Notes: generated by a model from the letters alone, not told the origin. A stretch of DNA of 64,000 nt from Enemella evansiae (GCF_002250705.1 NZ_NMVP01000038.1:114498-178497); one strand, 5' to 3'. Shown: positions 14,856-23,754, counted from the first letter of the stretch. Made by a program: numbers and translations.

Positions 14856-14884
14856 TGCACGCACCCCGGGGCAGGGAACGCGAT

Positions 14885-14913
14885 TTCACCCATCGCGGGG
14901 TCGGTGCTAGTCT
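14885..14913 (+). promoter_or_regulatory. Promoter of tRNA-Ala
   Basis: TTCACC (14885-14890), a 17-base spacer, then TAGTCT (14908-14913). Transcription would start about 12 bases before the mature tRNA. Confidence 0.55.
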
Positions 14914-14932
14914 GAATGGGCTCACAGAGCAT

Positions 14933-15008
14933 GGGGCTATGGCGCAGTTGGTAGCGCGTCTCGTTCGCAATGAGAAGGTCAGGGGTTCGAATCCCCTTAG
15001 CTCCACCA
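14933..15008 (+). tRNA. tRNA-Ala(CGC)
   Basis: 76 nt including an encoded CCA. The acceptor stem GGGGCTA/TAGCTCC contains the G3-U70 wobble pair that identifies alanine tRNAs. The D stem is GCGC/GCGC, the anticodon loop TTCGCAA gives anticodon CGC (reads GCG), and the T arm is AGGGG-TTCGAAT-CCCCT. All arms pair normally. Confidence 0.97.
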
Positions 15009-15225
15009 CCTGCACGATCCCGGCCTGACAAGGCCATTCACCCCTCACCAGCAGACGGTTCACGCCGCCTGATCGGCCGCGGTGCGCCTTCCAGGACTGG
15101 TCGGGTGGAGGACCTCGGCGACTCGACCGCACCTACATCGTGATCGAGCAGTCCCGACATGCTCGCGGAGCCGCGCGGCCGGAATCGCCCGGCCTCAACC
15201 GCCTGAGGGGGCGGCGACGGGGCCA

Positions 15226-15255
15226 TTGACAGGTAGGAAAAAACCTACGTAGATT
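15226..15255 (+). promoter_or_regulatory. Promoter with embedded ArsR-type operator
   Basis: TTGACA (15226-15231) and TAGATT (15250-15255) are separated by 18 bases. The spacer holds a perfect palindrome, GTAGG-A6-CCTAC (15233-15248), placed to block polymerase. The ATG of the ArsR gene is six bases after the -10, so the message is probably leaderless. Confidence 0.7.
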
Positions 15256-15261
15256 GTCGGC

Positions 15262-15603
15262 ATGCCACGCCGATCGAAGACCGAGCCACTGGATGAGGTG
15301 TTCGGTGCCCTGGCGAATCCCACTCGTCGCGACATCCTCGATGCGCTGCTGGGCGGGGAACTGACGGCGGGTGAGCTGGCGGCCCGGTTCGACATGGCCC
15401 GCCCGAGTGTCTCCGAACATCTCCGGGCGCTCCGCGAAGCCGGCCTGGTCACCGAGCGCCAGGACGGGCGGCACCGGTTCTATCGGGTGACGGCCGCACC
15501 GATGGCCGAGCTGATCGACTGGCTGACCCCCTACGAGCGGTTCTGGCGCGACCGGCTGACCGCACTCGGTGACGTACTCGAACAAATGGAGGAAGACCAA
15601 TGA
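15262..15603 (+). CDS. ArsR-family transcriptional regulator
   Basis: 113 residues. A winged helix-turn-helix is seen in LANPTRRDILDALL, then GELAARFDMARPSVSEHLRAL, then the wing in LVTERQDGRHRFYRV. No cysteine metal-binding pair is present in the recognition region, so this is the non-metal ArsR type usually paired with an AHSA1 gene. It probably represses its own promoter through the GTAGG palindrome. Its stop overlaps the next ATG (ATGA). Confidence 0.92.
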   Translation: MPRRSKTEPLDEVFGALANPTRRDILDALLGGELTAGELAARFDMARPSVSEHLRALREAGLVTERQDGRHRFYRVTAAPMAELIDWLTPYERFWRDRLTALGDVLEQMEEDQ

Positions 15604-16049
15604 CCGTTGAGAATCTGCAGGCCATCGAGGTGGACCAGTTCTTCTCGCACCCGCCGGCCAAGGTATGGCGGGCGCTCACCACGCCTGCGTTGATGGCGCA
15701 GTGGCTGATGCCCAACGACTTCGAACCGACCATCGGCCACCACTTCACCTTCCAGACTCGCCCGGTCGCCCAGACCGGCTTCTCCGGAACGATCGCCTGC
15801 GAGGTGCTCGACCTGGTACCGCAGCAGCGGCTGCGGATCAGCTGGACCGACGCCGAGCACCCCGACCAGTTGGCCACCGAGGTCACCTGGACGCTCGTCG
15901 CCGAAGGCAGCGGGACGCGGGTGTTCCTCGAGCACACGGGTTTCGATCCGGACGACGCCAACCAGCAGCTCGCCCGCCGGTTCATGGACGGCGGCTGGCG
16001 CAGCCACGTGCTGCGTCGCCTGGGCGACCTGCTCGGCACCCTCGACTAG
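15600..16049 (+). CDS. SRPBCC/AHSA1 domain protein
   Basis: 149 residues. The START-like fold of the AHSA1 family is indicated by the VDQFFSHPPAKVWRALTTP start, ALMAQWLMPNDFEP, and the C-terminal GGWRSHVLRRLGDLL helix. Such proteins bind hydrophobic ligands, and many are encoded directly after an ArsR gene as here (four-base overlap). The ligand is unknown; the regulator and this protein may respond to the same compound. Confidence 0.88.
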   Translation: MTVENLQAIEVDQFFSHPPAKVWRALTTPALMAQWLMPNDFEPTIGHHFTFQTRPVAQTGFSGTIACEVLDLVPQQRLRISWTDAEHPDQLATEVTWTLVAEGSGTRVFLEHTGFDPDDANQQLARRFMDGGWRSHVLRRLGDLLGTLD

Positions 16050-16137
16050 ACCAGCGCGGAGCGCGACATCAGGCCAACCTTCGCAGGACCCCTGTGCGGG
16101 CGCGCAACAGTGCACGGCACATGTGGGTCATGGCGCA

Positions 16138-17055
16138 TCATCGGTGGCCCGCCTGCTCCAACAACTCGGCCAGTGCGGCCAACGCCGGGGTCCGATGATC
16201 GGTCCGCCAGATCAACCCCAGCTGACTGGTCGCCTCCAACCCGCGTACCGGGAGGGCCCGCAGGTCGGCGCGGGCATGATGCTCGACGAGCGGCCGGCAG
16301 ACCAGCATCGCGTGTTCGCCGGAGGCGGCCAGCGCCAACCCCTGCTGGATGCTGGTGATTCCCGCGGTGGAAAGGATCGGTACCCCGGCCGGGGTCGCCG
16401 GGGGCGTACGTGCCGCCTTCCAGTAGTGCGGCGCATCCCCGATCCGATGCAGCAGATCGAGCCCGGCCAGCTCCTCGACCTCCAGCGAATCCCGGTCGGC
16501 CAACCCATGGTCGGCATGCACCAGGACGAACTGATCCTGGGCCGGGAAACGGAATCCGACGGTCAGCTCCGGCTCATGCACCGGCAGCTCGGCGATCACC
16601 GCATCCACCTCACCGTCCAGCAGCGCGGTGAACGGTGAGCCCAGCGGCAGGTCATGGGTGTGCACCGCGACCCCGTGCTGTTGGTGCAGGGCCCGGAAGG
16701 TGCCGGTGATCTCCTCGTACACCATCCCGGTGAAACCGATCCGCAGCTCCGCCAGCGCGCCGCGCATGGCCCGGTCCCGGGCGCGATCGAAGGTCCGTTG
16801 CAGTGTTCGGTACGCCGGGCGCACCTCCTGGACGAACTGCGCGCCGACACGGGTCAGGCCGACCCGCCGGCTGGTTCGCTCCACCAGCCGCGCACCGACC
16901 CGGGACTCCAGCGTGGCGATCAGCTGACTGACGCGCGACTGCGAATAACCGAGCCGATCCGCGGTCCGGCCGAAATGCAGCTCCTCGGCCAGGGTGAGCA
17001 GGCACTCCAGCTGCTGCAGATGCGCCTGATGCATGGTCGCCGAAACCGTGGTCAT
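16138..17055 (-). CDS. LysR-family transcriptional regulator
   Basis: 305 residues. The N-terminal helix-turn-helix (HLQQLECLLTLAEELHFGRTADRLGYSQSRVSQLI) is followed by the linker helix and a periplasmic-binding-like effector domain from about residue 95. The ATG lies six bases after TACGGT on the minus strand (leaderless). It is divergent from an MFS exporter gene 95 bases away, the usual layout for a LysR regulator controlling its neighbour. The effector is unknown. Confidence 0.92.
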   Translation of the reverse strand: MTTVSATMHQAHLQQLECLLTLAEELHFGRTADRLGYSQSRVSQLIATLESRVGARLVERTSRRVGLTRVGAQFVQEVRPAYRTLQRTFDRARDRAMRGALAELRIGFTGMVYEEITGTFRALHQQHGVAVHTHDLPLGSPFTALLDGEVDAVIAELPVHEPELTVGFRFPAQDQFVLVHADHGLADRDSLEVEELAGLDLLHRIGDAPHYWKAARTPPATPAGVPILSTAGITSIQQGLALAASGEHAMLVCRPLVEHHARADLRALPVRGLEATSQLGLIWRTDHRTPALAALAELLEQAGHR

Positions 17056-17150
17056 GGCACCACCGTAACCCGCGGATCGATGAGCTGGACTGATCGATCA
17101 TTGAGCAGATCGGCGTTGTTCCCGCGCTGCCGCGGCGCTGGAATGGCGGC

Positions 17151-18362
17151 ATGGATTCTCCCGCAGCGAGCTCCCAGGCGGTACGCCCGGAGCGCACCTC
17201 GACCGCTGGCTGGATCGCCGTCGGCGTACTGAGCCTGGCCACCTTCCTGGTCGTCACCTCCGAGATGCTGCCGGTCGGACTGCTCACCCCGATGGCCGAT
17301 GGGCTGGCCATCTCGGCCGGGCTGACCGGTTCCAGCCTGACCGTCACCGGGCTGGTGTCCGCGGTCACCGCCCTGCTGGTACCTCGGCTGCTCGGGATGT
17401 TGGATCGGCGGCTGGTGCTGGCGGCGGCGATGGTGGTGCTCGCCGTCGGCAACCTGCTGACCGCGTTCGCCGGCGGCTTCGGCACGCTGGTGCTGGCCCG
17501 GGTGGTCCTCGGCCTCGGCATGGGCACTGTCTGGGGACTGGCGGCCGCGGTGGCGGGCCGCTTGGTCGCACCGGTGCACGGCGCCCGGGCCGTCTCGCTG
17601 GCGGTCGGCGGTGTCGCGGCGGCATCGGTGTTCGGCGTACCGCTGGGCACCCTGCTCGGCAACGCCGCCGGCTGGCGCGCCGCCTTCGCCACCCTCACTG
17701 CACTGGCCGCAATCCTTGCCGTGGCGCTGATTCTGGCGCTGCCACGATTGCCGCGACCGGCCGCGGCCACGGACGGCACCGACGACACGGGGCCGCGATC
17801 GCTGGCCCGCCCCGAGGTCGTCACCGGGCTGATCGTGGTGGTGCTGCTGGTCACCGCGCACTTCGCCGCGTACACCTATGTCCGCCCGATGCTGGAAGAG
17901 CTGCCGCGGCTGTCGGCGAACACCATCGCCCTGCTTCTGTTGCTCTACGGGGTTTTCGGGTTGATCGGCAACTTCGCCGCCGGCGCCCTGGCGGCCCGGC
18001 GGCCCCGGCCGACGGTGCTGCTGCTGGCCGTCAGCATCGTGGTCGCACTCGCCACCCTCGCCCTGGCCGGTACCGGCGCGCTGATCGCCGGTCTGGCGGT
18101 GGCCCTGTGGGGTGTGGCCTATGGCGGCCTGTCGGTGGGCGGCCAGCTGTGGATGACCACCGCCGCGCCGGACCGCGTCGAGCACGTCACCGGCCTCTAT
18201 GTCGGCTTCTTCACCGCCTCCATCGCGCTCGGCGCCTTCCTCGGTGGCGTGGTTGTCGAGGGCGCCGGGTTGCTGCCGCTGCTGTGGGGGAGTGCCGGCC
18301 TGGCACTGCTCTCCCTGATCTTCGGGCTGCTGCGTACCTGCACCGATCGATCGCGGAAGTGA
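17151..18362 (+). CDS. MFS transporter, DHA1-type exporter
   Basis: 403 residues with about 12 hydrophobic segments. The first helix WIAVGVLSLATFLVVTSEM, then LPVGLLTPMADGL, is the pattern of the AraJ/YdhP-like DHA1 sugar or drug efflux group, with the ARVVLGLGMGTVWG motif C-like region in TM4-5. It is probably controlled by the divergent LysR regulator. Its stop codon is two bases from the stop of the convergent prpC gene, leaving no room for a separate terminator. Confidence 0.9.
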   Translation: MDSPAASSQAVRPERTSTAGWIAVGVLSLATFLVVTSEMLPVGLLTPMADGLAISAGLTGSSLTVTGLVSAVTALLVPRLLGMLDRRLVLAAAMVVLAVGNLLTAFAGGFGTLVLARVVLGLGMGTVWGLAAAVAGRLVAPVHGARAVSLAVGGVAAASVFGVPLGTLLGNAAGWRAAFATLTALAAILAVALILALPRLPRPAAATDGTDDTGPRSLARPEVVTGLIVVVLLVTAHFAAYTYVRPMLEELPRLSANTIALLLLLYGVFGLIGNFAAGALAARRPRPTVLLLAVSIVVALATLALAGTGALIAGLAVALWGVAYGGLSVGGQLWMTTAAPDRVEHVTGLYVGFFTASIALGAFLGGVVVEGAGLLPLLWGSAGLALLSLIFGLLRTCTDRSRK

Positions 18363-18364
18363 AC

Positions 18365-19483
18365 TCAGGCGACCGCGACCGCCCGCTGCGCCGGACCGCT
18401 GTAAACGCTGGTCGGGCGGATCAGGCTGTTCGCGGCGAGCTGTTCGTTGATGTGCGCGGTCCAGCCGGTGATCCGCGCGGCCACGAAGATCGGCGTGAAC
18501 ACCGGGGTGTCGAAACCCATCAGGTGGTACGCCGGGCCGGCCGGGTAGTCCAGGTTGGGATGCAGCCCCTTCGCCGCGTACATGGGCTTGGCCAGCGCCT
18601 CGTAGAGGTCGAGCAGCTGCTGGCCGTTGCGCAGCTCGGCGACCTCCTGCAGGGCCTGGCGCATCGTCGGCACCCGGGAGTCGCCGTTCTTGTAGACCCG
18701 ATGCCCGAAACCCATGATCTTGCGCTTCTCGGCGAGCGCCTGCTGCAGCCAGGCCTCGGCCCGGTCGGCGGAGCCGATCTCGGTGAAGATCTCCATCACG
18801 GCCTCGTTCGCACCACCGTGCAGGGGGCCCTTCAACGCACCGATCGCCGCGGTGACGGCACTGTAGAGATCCGACAGCGTCGAGGTCACCACCCGCGCGG
18901 TGAACGTGGAGGCGTTGAAGCTGTGCTCGGCATAGAGCACCAGGGAGGTCTCGAAGGCGCGCACGATCTCCGGTTCGGGCACCTCGCCCAGGGTCACGTA
19001 GAGGAAGTTCTCTGCAAAACCGAGGTCGTCGCGCGGGGTCAACGGCCGCAGGCCATGCCGGCGACGCTGGGTCAGTGCGACCACCGCCGGCAGTTTCGCG
19101 AACAGCCGCAATGCCTTTTGCTGGTTGGCTTCCACGGTGTTGACATCCTCGGTCGGATCGGTCGCGCCCAGGATGCTCACCGCGGTACGCAGGGTGTCCA
19201 TCGGATGGGCGGTGTCCGGCAGGGTGAGCAGGGTCTCGGCCAGGTCGGCGGACAGGGCGCGCTGACTGCGCTCGGCCTCGTTCTGCTCGGCCAGCTGCTG
19301 CGGGGTCGGCAGCTCACCGTGCCAGAGCAGATACGCCACCTGCTCGAAGCTGCAGTGTGCCGCGAGATCCTGCACCGCGTAACCGCGATAGGTGAGCGAG
19401 TTGGTATCCGGGTTGACCATCGACACCTCGGTGGTGTCGACGACGACGCCGGCCAGGCCTTTGTGAATGGTGGGCGTGGACAT
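18365..19483 (-). CDS. prpC: 2-methylcitrate synthase
   Basis: 372 residues. It condenses propionyl-CoA with oxaloacetate to 2-methylcitrate, and these enzymes often retain citrate synthase activity. Catalytic regions are HSFNASTFTARV, LKGPLHGGANEAVME and the GFGHRVYKNGDSRV loop with the active His, followed by an Asp in NLDYPAGPAYH. The prpD-prpB-prpC order makes 2-methylcitrate synthase much more likely than the TCA-cycle enzyme. It lies 42 bases downstream of prpB. Confidence 0.93.
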   Translation of the reverse strand: MSTPTIHKGLAGVVVDTTEVSMVNPDTNSLTYRGYAVQDLAAHCSFEQVAYLLWHGELPTPQQLAEQNEAERSQRALSADLAETLLTLPDTAHPMDTLRTAVSILGATDPTEDVNTVEANQQKALRLFAKLPAVVALTQRRRHGLRPLTPRDDLGFAENFLYVTLGEVPEPEIVRAFETSLVLYAEHSFNASTFTARVVTSTLSDLYSAVTAAIGALKGPLHGGANEAVMEIFTEIGSADRAEAWLQQALAEKRKIMGFGHRVYKNGDSRVPTMRQALQEVAELRNGQQLLDLYEALAKPMYAAKGLHPNLDYPAGPAYHLMGFDTPVFTPIFVAARITGWTAHINEQLAANSLIRPTSVYSGPAQRAVAVA

Positions 19484-19525
19484 GGTGGTCCCCTTGTCTG
19501 TCGGTGTGTCGGGCGTCGGACGGAC

Positions 19526-20419
19526 CTAGACGCGGAAGTTGAAGACGTTCTCGTCGAAGGCGTTGTAGTCGGAGTAGTCGAGGAGGTCGTAGAGCTCGCG
19601 GCGGTGTTGCATGTCATCGAGCAGGCCCTGCTGGGTGCCCTGGTCGGCGAGTGCACGCAACCCGTTCTCGGCCGCCTTCATCGCGAACCGGAGCAGGGTG
19701 ACCGGATAGATCACCAGATTCACCCCGATGTCGGCCAGCGTCTGCGCGTCGAGCAGTTCGCTCTTTCCGAACTCGGTCATGTTGGCCAGGATCGGCACGT
19801 CGAGCGCGGCCCGCATCGCCTCGAAGTCGGATGGACCGCGCATCGCCTCGGGAAAGATCAGGTCCGCCCCCGCATCGGCGTACGCCTTGGCGCGGTCGAT
19901 CGCGTCGTCGAGGCCGTTGACCGCGGCCGCATCGGTGCGGGCGGCGATGACGAAATCGGGATCGCGGCGGGCGGCCACCGCGGCCTTGATCCGGCGTACC
20001 GCGATGTCCGCCTCGACCACGTCCTTGCCGTCCAGATGTCCACAGCGCTTGGGATTCACCTGATCCTCCAGGTGCATCCCGGCAGCACCGGCGTCCTCCA
20101 GCAGCTGCACGGTGCGGGCCGCGTTCATCGGTTCCCCGAAGCCGGTGTCGGCGTCGACCAGGGTCGGCAACTCGGTCATCCGGGCGATCTGCTGGGCGCG
20201 GCCCGCCACTTCGGTGACCGAGGTCAGGCCGATGTCCGGCAATCCGAGGTCGGCCGAGAGCACGGCGCCGGAGATGTAGACACCCTCGAATCCCTGACGC
20301 TCGATCAGCTTGGCACTGAGCGGGTTGAAGGCGCCCGGAAACCGTTGCAGAGAATCGGATTCCAGTCCCGCACGGAACTTCCTGCGCTTCTCGGCGGGAG
20401 TGCTGGTGGCCTGCAGCAT
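19526..20419 (-). CDS. prpB: 2-methylisocitrate lyase
   Basis: 297 residues. It cleaves 2-methylisocitrate to pyruvate and succinate. The PEP mutase/isocitrate lyase fold is shown by LVDADTGFGEP (Asp89 and Asp91, Mg2+ ligands) and the catalytic loop NPKRCGHLDGK (Cys126), where K-K/R-C-G-H is the family signature. The length matches PrpB, not the longer isocitrate lyase. Its ATG shares one base with the prpD stop (TGATG), so translation is coupled. Confidence 0.95.
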   Translation of the reverse strand: MLQATSTPAEKRRKFRAGLESDSLQRFPGAFNPLSAKLIERQGFEGVYISGAVLSADLGLPDIGLTSVTEVAGRAQQIARMTELPTLVDADTGFGEPMNAARTVQLLEDAGAAGMHLEDQVNPKRCGHLDGKDVVEADIAVRRIKAAVAARRDPDFVIAARTDAAAVNGLDDAIDRAKAYADAGADLIFPEAMRGPSDFEAMRAALDVPILANMTEFGKSELLDAQTLADIGVNLVIYPVTLLRFAMKAAENGLRALADQGTQQGLLDDMQHRRELYDLLDYSDYNAFDENVFNFRV

Positions 20420-21900
20420 CAGAAGATCCCCTTGGTGGTCGGGGCCGGGTCGATACCCGCCGGCAGGGCGAGCTCGTGCACCTCGGCGGCGCTCAGTTCG
20501 GGGAGCCGGGTGACGGTGTCCAGGAACCGGTCCTGGGCAGCCCGGGCGATGACACCCTCGGTGAGATTGCGGAACTTCGCCACGTACTGCTCGCGGGCGA
20601 AGGGCCGGGCGCCCGCCGGATGCGCGTCGGCGACCGCGATCTCATCGGTGATCGTGCTGCCATCGTTCATCGTCACCTCGACCCGACCGCCGAAGGCCGG
20701 CTCGGGTTCGTGGTAGCGCCGGGTCCACTCGGGATCCTCGACCGTGGTGATCTTCTGCCAGAGCGCGACGGTGGCCGGGCGGTTCGCGCGCTCCGGGGCG
20801 TACGAATCGACGTGGTGCCACAGGCCGTCCTCGAGCGCCACCGCGAAGATGTAGGGGATCGAGTGGTCCAGGGTCTCCCGGCTCGCCTGCGGATCGTACT
20901 TCTGCGGGTCCCCGGCACCCGAACCGATCACGTAGTGGGTGTGGTGGCTGGTGTGGATGACGATGCTGGCGACCTCGTCCAGATCACCGATCCGCGGTCC
21001 CAGCCGCCGCGCCAGGTCGATCAGCGCCTGGCTCTGGTATTCGGCCGAGTGCTCCTTGGTGTAGGTGTCCAGGATCGCCAGCTTCGCCTCACCCGGCACG
21101 GGAAGCGGCACCGTGTAGCTGGCGTCCAGGCCGCTCAGCAGCCAGGCGATCACCCCATCCTCACCCTCATAGATCGGGCTCGGTGCACCCTCACCGCGCA
21201 TCGCCCGGTCGACGGCCTCGATGGCGGCCTTGCCGGCGAAAGCGGGGGCGTACGCCTTCCAGGAGGAGATCTCACCCTTGCGGGACTGGCGGGTGGTGGT
21301 CGTGGTGTGCAGCGCCTGGCCGATCGCCTGGTAGACGATCTCGGTGTCCAGATCGAGCAGGGCGCCGAGGCCGCCGGCCACCGACGGACCGAGATGGGCG
21401 ATGTGGTCGATCTTGTGCTGGTGCAGGGAAATCCCGCGTACCAGGTCGACCTGGAGTTCATAACCGGCCGCGATCGCGCGCACCAGGTCGGCACCGTTGC
21501 GGCCGGTGTGCTGGGCCACGGCGAGGATCGGCGGGATGTTGTCACCGGGATGGGAGTATTCCGCGGCCAGGAAGGTGTCGTGGTAGTCGAGCTCGCGGAC
21601 CGCGACACCGTTCGCCCAGGCCGCCCACTCGGGGGCGTACCGCCCGGTGATGCCGAAGACGGTCGCACCCGGCGTACCCGGATGGGCGACCGCCTGGTCG
21701 CGGGCCGCGCGGACCGGGCGACGGTTGAGGGAGGCGGCGGCCACGGCGGCGTTGTCGATGATCCGGTTGATCACCATCTCGGTCACCTCGGCGGTCACCG
21801 GCACCGGGTCGGTCGCCACGGCGGCCAGCTTCCACGCCAGTTGCTGCTCGCGGGGGAGCGGCTCGGCGGAGCGGTAGGTGCGAACGGTGTGGTCGATCAT
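20419..21900 (-). CDS. prpD: 2-methylcitrate dehydratase (MmgE/PrpD)
   Basis: 493 residues. It dehydrates 2-methylcitrate to 2-methyl-cis-aconitate without an iron-sulfur cluster. MmgE/PrpD-type signatures include the GTPGATVFGITGRYAPEWAA region, LDYHDTFLAAEYSHPGDNIP, and the SRKGEISSWKAYAPAFAGKA stretch. It is the first gene of the operon, with GAGGAG four bases before the ATG, and is divergent from the PrpR-like regulator. An aconitase still has to hydrate the intermediate, and none is in the window. Confidence 0.95.
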   Translation of the reverse strand: MIDHTVRTYRSAEPLPREQQLAWKLAAVATDPVPVTAEVTEMVINRIIDNAAVAAASLNRRPVRAARDQAVAHPGTPGATVFGITGRYAPEWAAWANGVAVRELDYHDTFLAAEYSHPGDNIPPILAVAQHTGRNGADLVRAIAAGYELQVDLVRGISLHQHKIDHIAHLGPSVAGGLGALLDLDTEIVYQAIGQALHTTTTTRQSRKGEISSWKAYAPAFAGKAAIEAVDRAMRGEGAPSPIYEGEDGVIAWLLSGLDASYTVPLPVPGEAKLAILDTYTKEHSAEYQSQALIDLARRLGPRIGDLDEVASIVIHTSHHTHYVIGSGAGDPQKYDPQASRETLDHSIPYIFAVALEDGLWHHVDSYAPERANRPATVALWQKITTVEDPEWTRRYHEPEPAFGGRVEVTMNDGSTITDEIAVADAHPAGARPFAREQYVAKFRNLTEGVIARAAQDRFLDTVTRLPELSAAEVHELALPAGIDPAPTTKGIF

Positions 21901-22043
21901 CGGGCTCCTCGTTGATGCCGGTCTGTGAAGCTTGTGCAGCTGTCAAACAGGGTCACTGGGTCGAGGTGTTGAATCAATGCTCGTGTGGTGTCACATCGTG
22001 TACACGTTGGATCCCTTCGTGTGAAGATTGTTAACGTGGGCTT
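21901..22043. promoter_or_regulatory. prpD/prpR divergent regulatory region
   Basis: 143 bases between the divergent starts. On the plus side TAACGT (22032-22037) is six bases before the regulator GTG. On the minus side TTGACA (complement of 21941-21946) is a possible -35 for prpD, but no good -10 follows. Short palindromes such as TTGAATCAA (21969-21977) are candidate operators. Confidence 0.4.
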
Positions 22044-23444
22044 GTGCAGAGGATGAAAGCCGGGGTGCGGCTGCGGAAGCTGCGCGAGGACCGCGGGATG
22101 TCCCAGGCCGACCTGGCCCGGCTGCTGGACTTCTCGCCGAGCTACGTCAGTCAGCTCGAACACAATGGGCGCCCGTTGACCATGCCGGTGCTGCTCCGAC
22201 TCACCGAGCACTTCGGGGTGGATGCGGAGTTCTTCGCCGAGCAGGACACCGCCCGGCTGGTCGCCGATGTCCGCGAGGTGTTCGCCGACGACACCGTCGA
22301 GGGCAGCCTGGACGGTTTCCAGGTCGACGAGCTGACCACCCAGTTGCCGGATGTCGCACGCACCTTGGTTTCCCTGCATCACCGCTATCGCGAGGCGATG
22401 GAGAACATCGCGACCCTGGTGGCCGAACAGGGGCTGGACCGGACCAGCGCGCAACAACCGCACGAGGAGATCCGCGACTGGTTCTATCGCCGACACAATC
22501 ACGTCGCCGAACTCGATGTCGCCGCCGAACGGTTGTCGGCCGAGCTGCGGCTGATCCCCGGCCAGGCTCGTGACGGGTTGACCACCGGCCTGCGGGAGCG
22601 GCACGGGATCGAGGTGGTGACCGAGTCGCTGGGTGCCGATCAGCACCGCTTCGATGCGGAACGCCGGGTGATCCAGCTGTCCCCGTCGCTGCGACCGGGA
22701 CAGGCCGCGTTCCGGCTGGCCTCGGAGCTGGCGATGCTGGAAGCGGGGCAGAGCATCGACGCGCTGGTCGACGGGGGATCGTTCAGCAGTGGCACGGGTC
22801 GCCGACTGGCGCGGATCGGACTGGCCAACTATTTCGCCGGGGCGCTGGTGCTGCCATACCGGGTCTTCCTGGGGGCCGCCGAGCGCTACCGCTATGACAT
22901 CAGCCGGTTGTCGGCGCATTTCGATGTGGGCTTCGAAACCGTGTGCCATCGGCTGTCGACGCTGCAGCGGCGGGGTACGCGGGGGGTGCCGTTCGCGTTC
23001 GTGCGGGTCGACCGCGCCGGGAACATCTCCAAGCGGCAGTCGGCGACCCCGTTCCACTTCTCCCGGGTCGGTGGGTCCTGCCCGCTCTGGGTGGTCTATG
23101 AGGCGTTCGGTTCGCCCGGCCGGATCGTCACCCAGATCGCGGAACTGCCGGATGGGAAGAAGTATTTCTGGTTGGCGCGCACCGTGCACCGCTCGACCGG
23201 TGGCTACGGGGACCCCGGCAAGACCTTCGCGATCGGTCTCGGCTGCGAACTGCGCCATGCCCATCGGCTGGTCTATTCCGACGGGCTCGAACTCGGGGTC
23301 GATGCCGCGATCACCGAGATCGGCATGGGTTGCAAGGTCTGCGAACGTCCGGCCTGCCCGCAGCGCGCCTTCCCCGCGATTGGCAAGGCCCTGCGCGTCG
23401 ACGAACACGCCAGCAGCCTGCTGCCGTACCCACCGTCGGAGTGA
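22044..23444 (+). CDS. PrpR/RamB-like short-chain acyl regulator
   Basis: 466 residues. An XRE helix-turn-helix (residues 8-60, containing MSQADLARLLDFSPSYVSQLE) is followed by a long central helical region. A degenerate IrrE-like segment (FRLASELAMLEAGQ) lacks the HExxH zinc motif. The C-terminal DUF2083-type domain contains a C-x2-C-x4-C cluster (Cys430, 433, 438). In mycobacterial PrpR such cysteines hold a [4Fe-4S] cluster and the protein activates the methylcitrate genes in response to acyl-CoA. The divergent position next to prpD supports the same task. I use GTG 22044, which sits six bases after TAACGT; an ATG three codons later is possible. Confidence 0.88.
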   Translation: MQRMKAGVRLRKLREDRGMSQADLARLLDFSPSYVSQLEHNGRPLTMPVLLRLTEHFGVDAEFFAEQDTARLVADVREVFADDTVEGSLDGFQVDELTTQLPDVARTLVSLHHRYREAMENIATLVAEQGLDRTSAQQPHEEIRDWFYRRHNHVAELDVAAERLSAELRLIPGQARDGLTTGLRERHGIEVVTESLGADQHRFDAERRVIQLSPSLRPGQAAFRLASELAMLEAGQSIDALVDGGSFSSGTGRRLARIGLANYFAGALVLPYRVFLGAAERYRYDISRLSAHFDVGFETVCHRLSTLQRRGTRGVPFAFVRVDRAGNISKRQSATPFHFSRVGGSCPLWVVYEAFGSPGRIVTQIAELPDGKKYFWLARTVHRSTGGYGDPGKTFAIGLGCELRHAHRLVYSDGLELGVDAAITEIGMGCKVCERPACPQRAFPAIGKALRVDEHASSLLPYPPSE

Positions 23445-23537
23445 CGCGCGGCACGGTCATTGCGTGTCGAGTTGGACCTGGTTCGGCGGAGACGGCCCGC
23501 GCCCCGGGCATCGCGGCCGTCTCGTTCGGCCCACCGA

Positions 23538-23600
23538 AATTTGCGGCTCGTTTCGCGATCGGTGCCCAGATCGGCCGATTCCGCGATCGAGCCGCAAATT
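23538..23600. repeat. Long inverted repeat between convergent genes
   Basis: Perfect 13-bp arms AATTTGCGGCTCG (23538-23550) and CGAGCCGCAAATT (23588-23600). Pairing continues inward (TCGCGATCGG against CCGATTCCGCGA with a two-base bulge), leaving a loop of about 12 bases. Confidence 0.7.
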
Positions 23601-23712
23601 CCGCAGCCGGCTCACCCACTTCGCGGCTCGACTCTCACTCAGCGGCCTGCATGCGGTCCGCGGAGTGCAACTCGGGCCGCAGAGTGGGAGTTGCTGATGG
23701 CGCATGTCCTGG

Positions 23713-23739
23713 GGGTTTCGACTCGCTGGCGCTCGCTCA
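23713..23739 (+). repeat. Short intergenic repeat, second family
   Basis: GGGTTTCGACTCGCTGGCG followed by CTCGCTCA. It matches the minus-strand copy at 14303-14329 and lies 16 bases before dispersed hairpin copy B. Confidence 0.5.
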
Positions 23740-23754
23740 GCCGGCGTACGTGGC

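Noticed and set aside
18360..18368. Missing terminator between convergent MFS and prpC as a sign of rearrangement
   Set aside because: Stops two bases apart are common in dense actinobacterial genomes, and both genes are full length.
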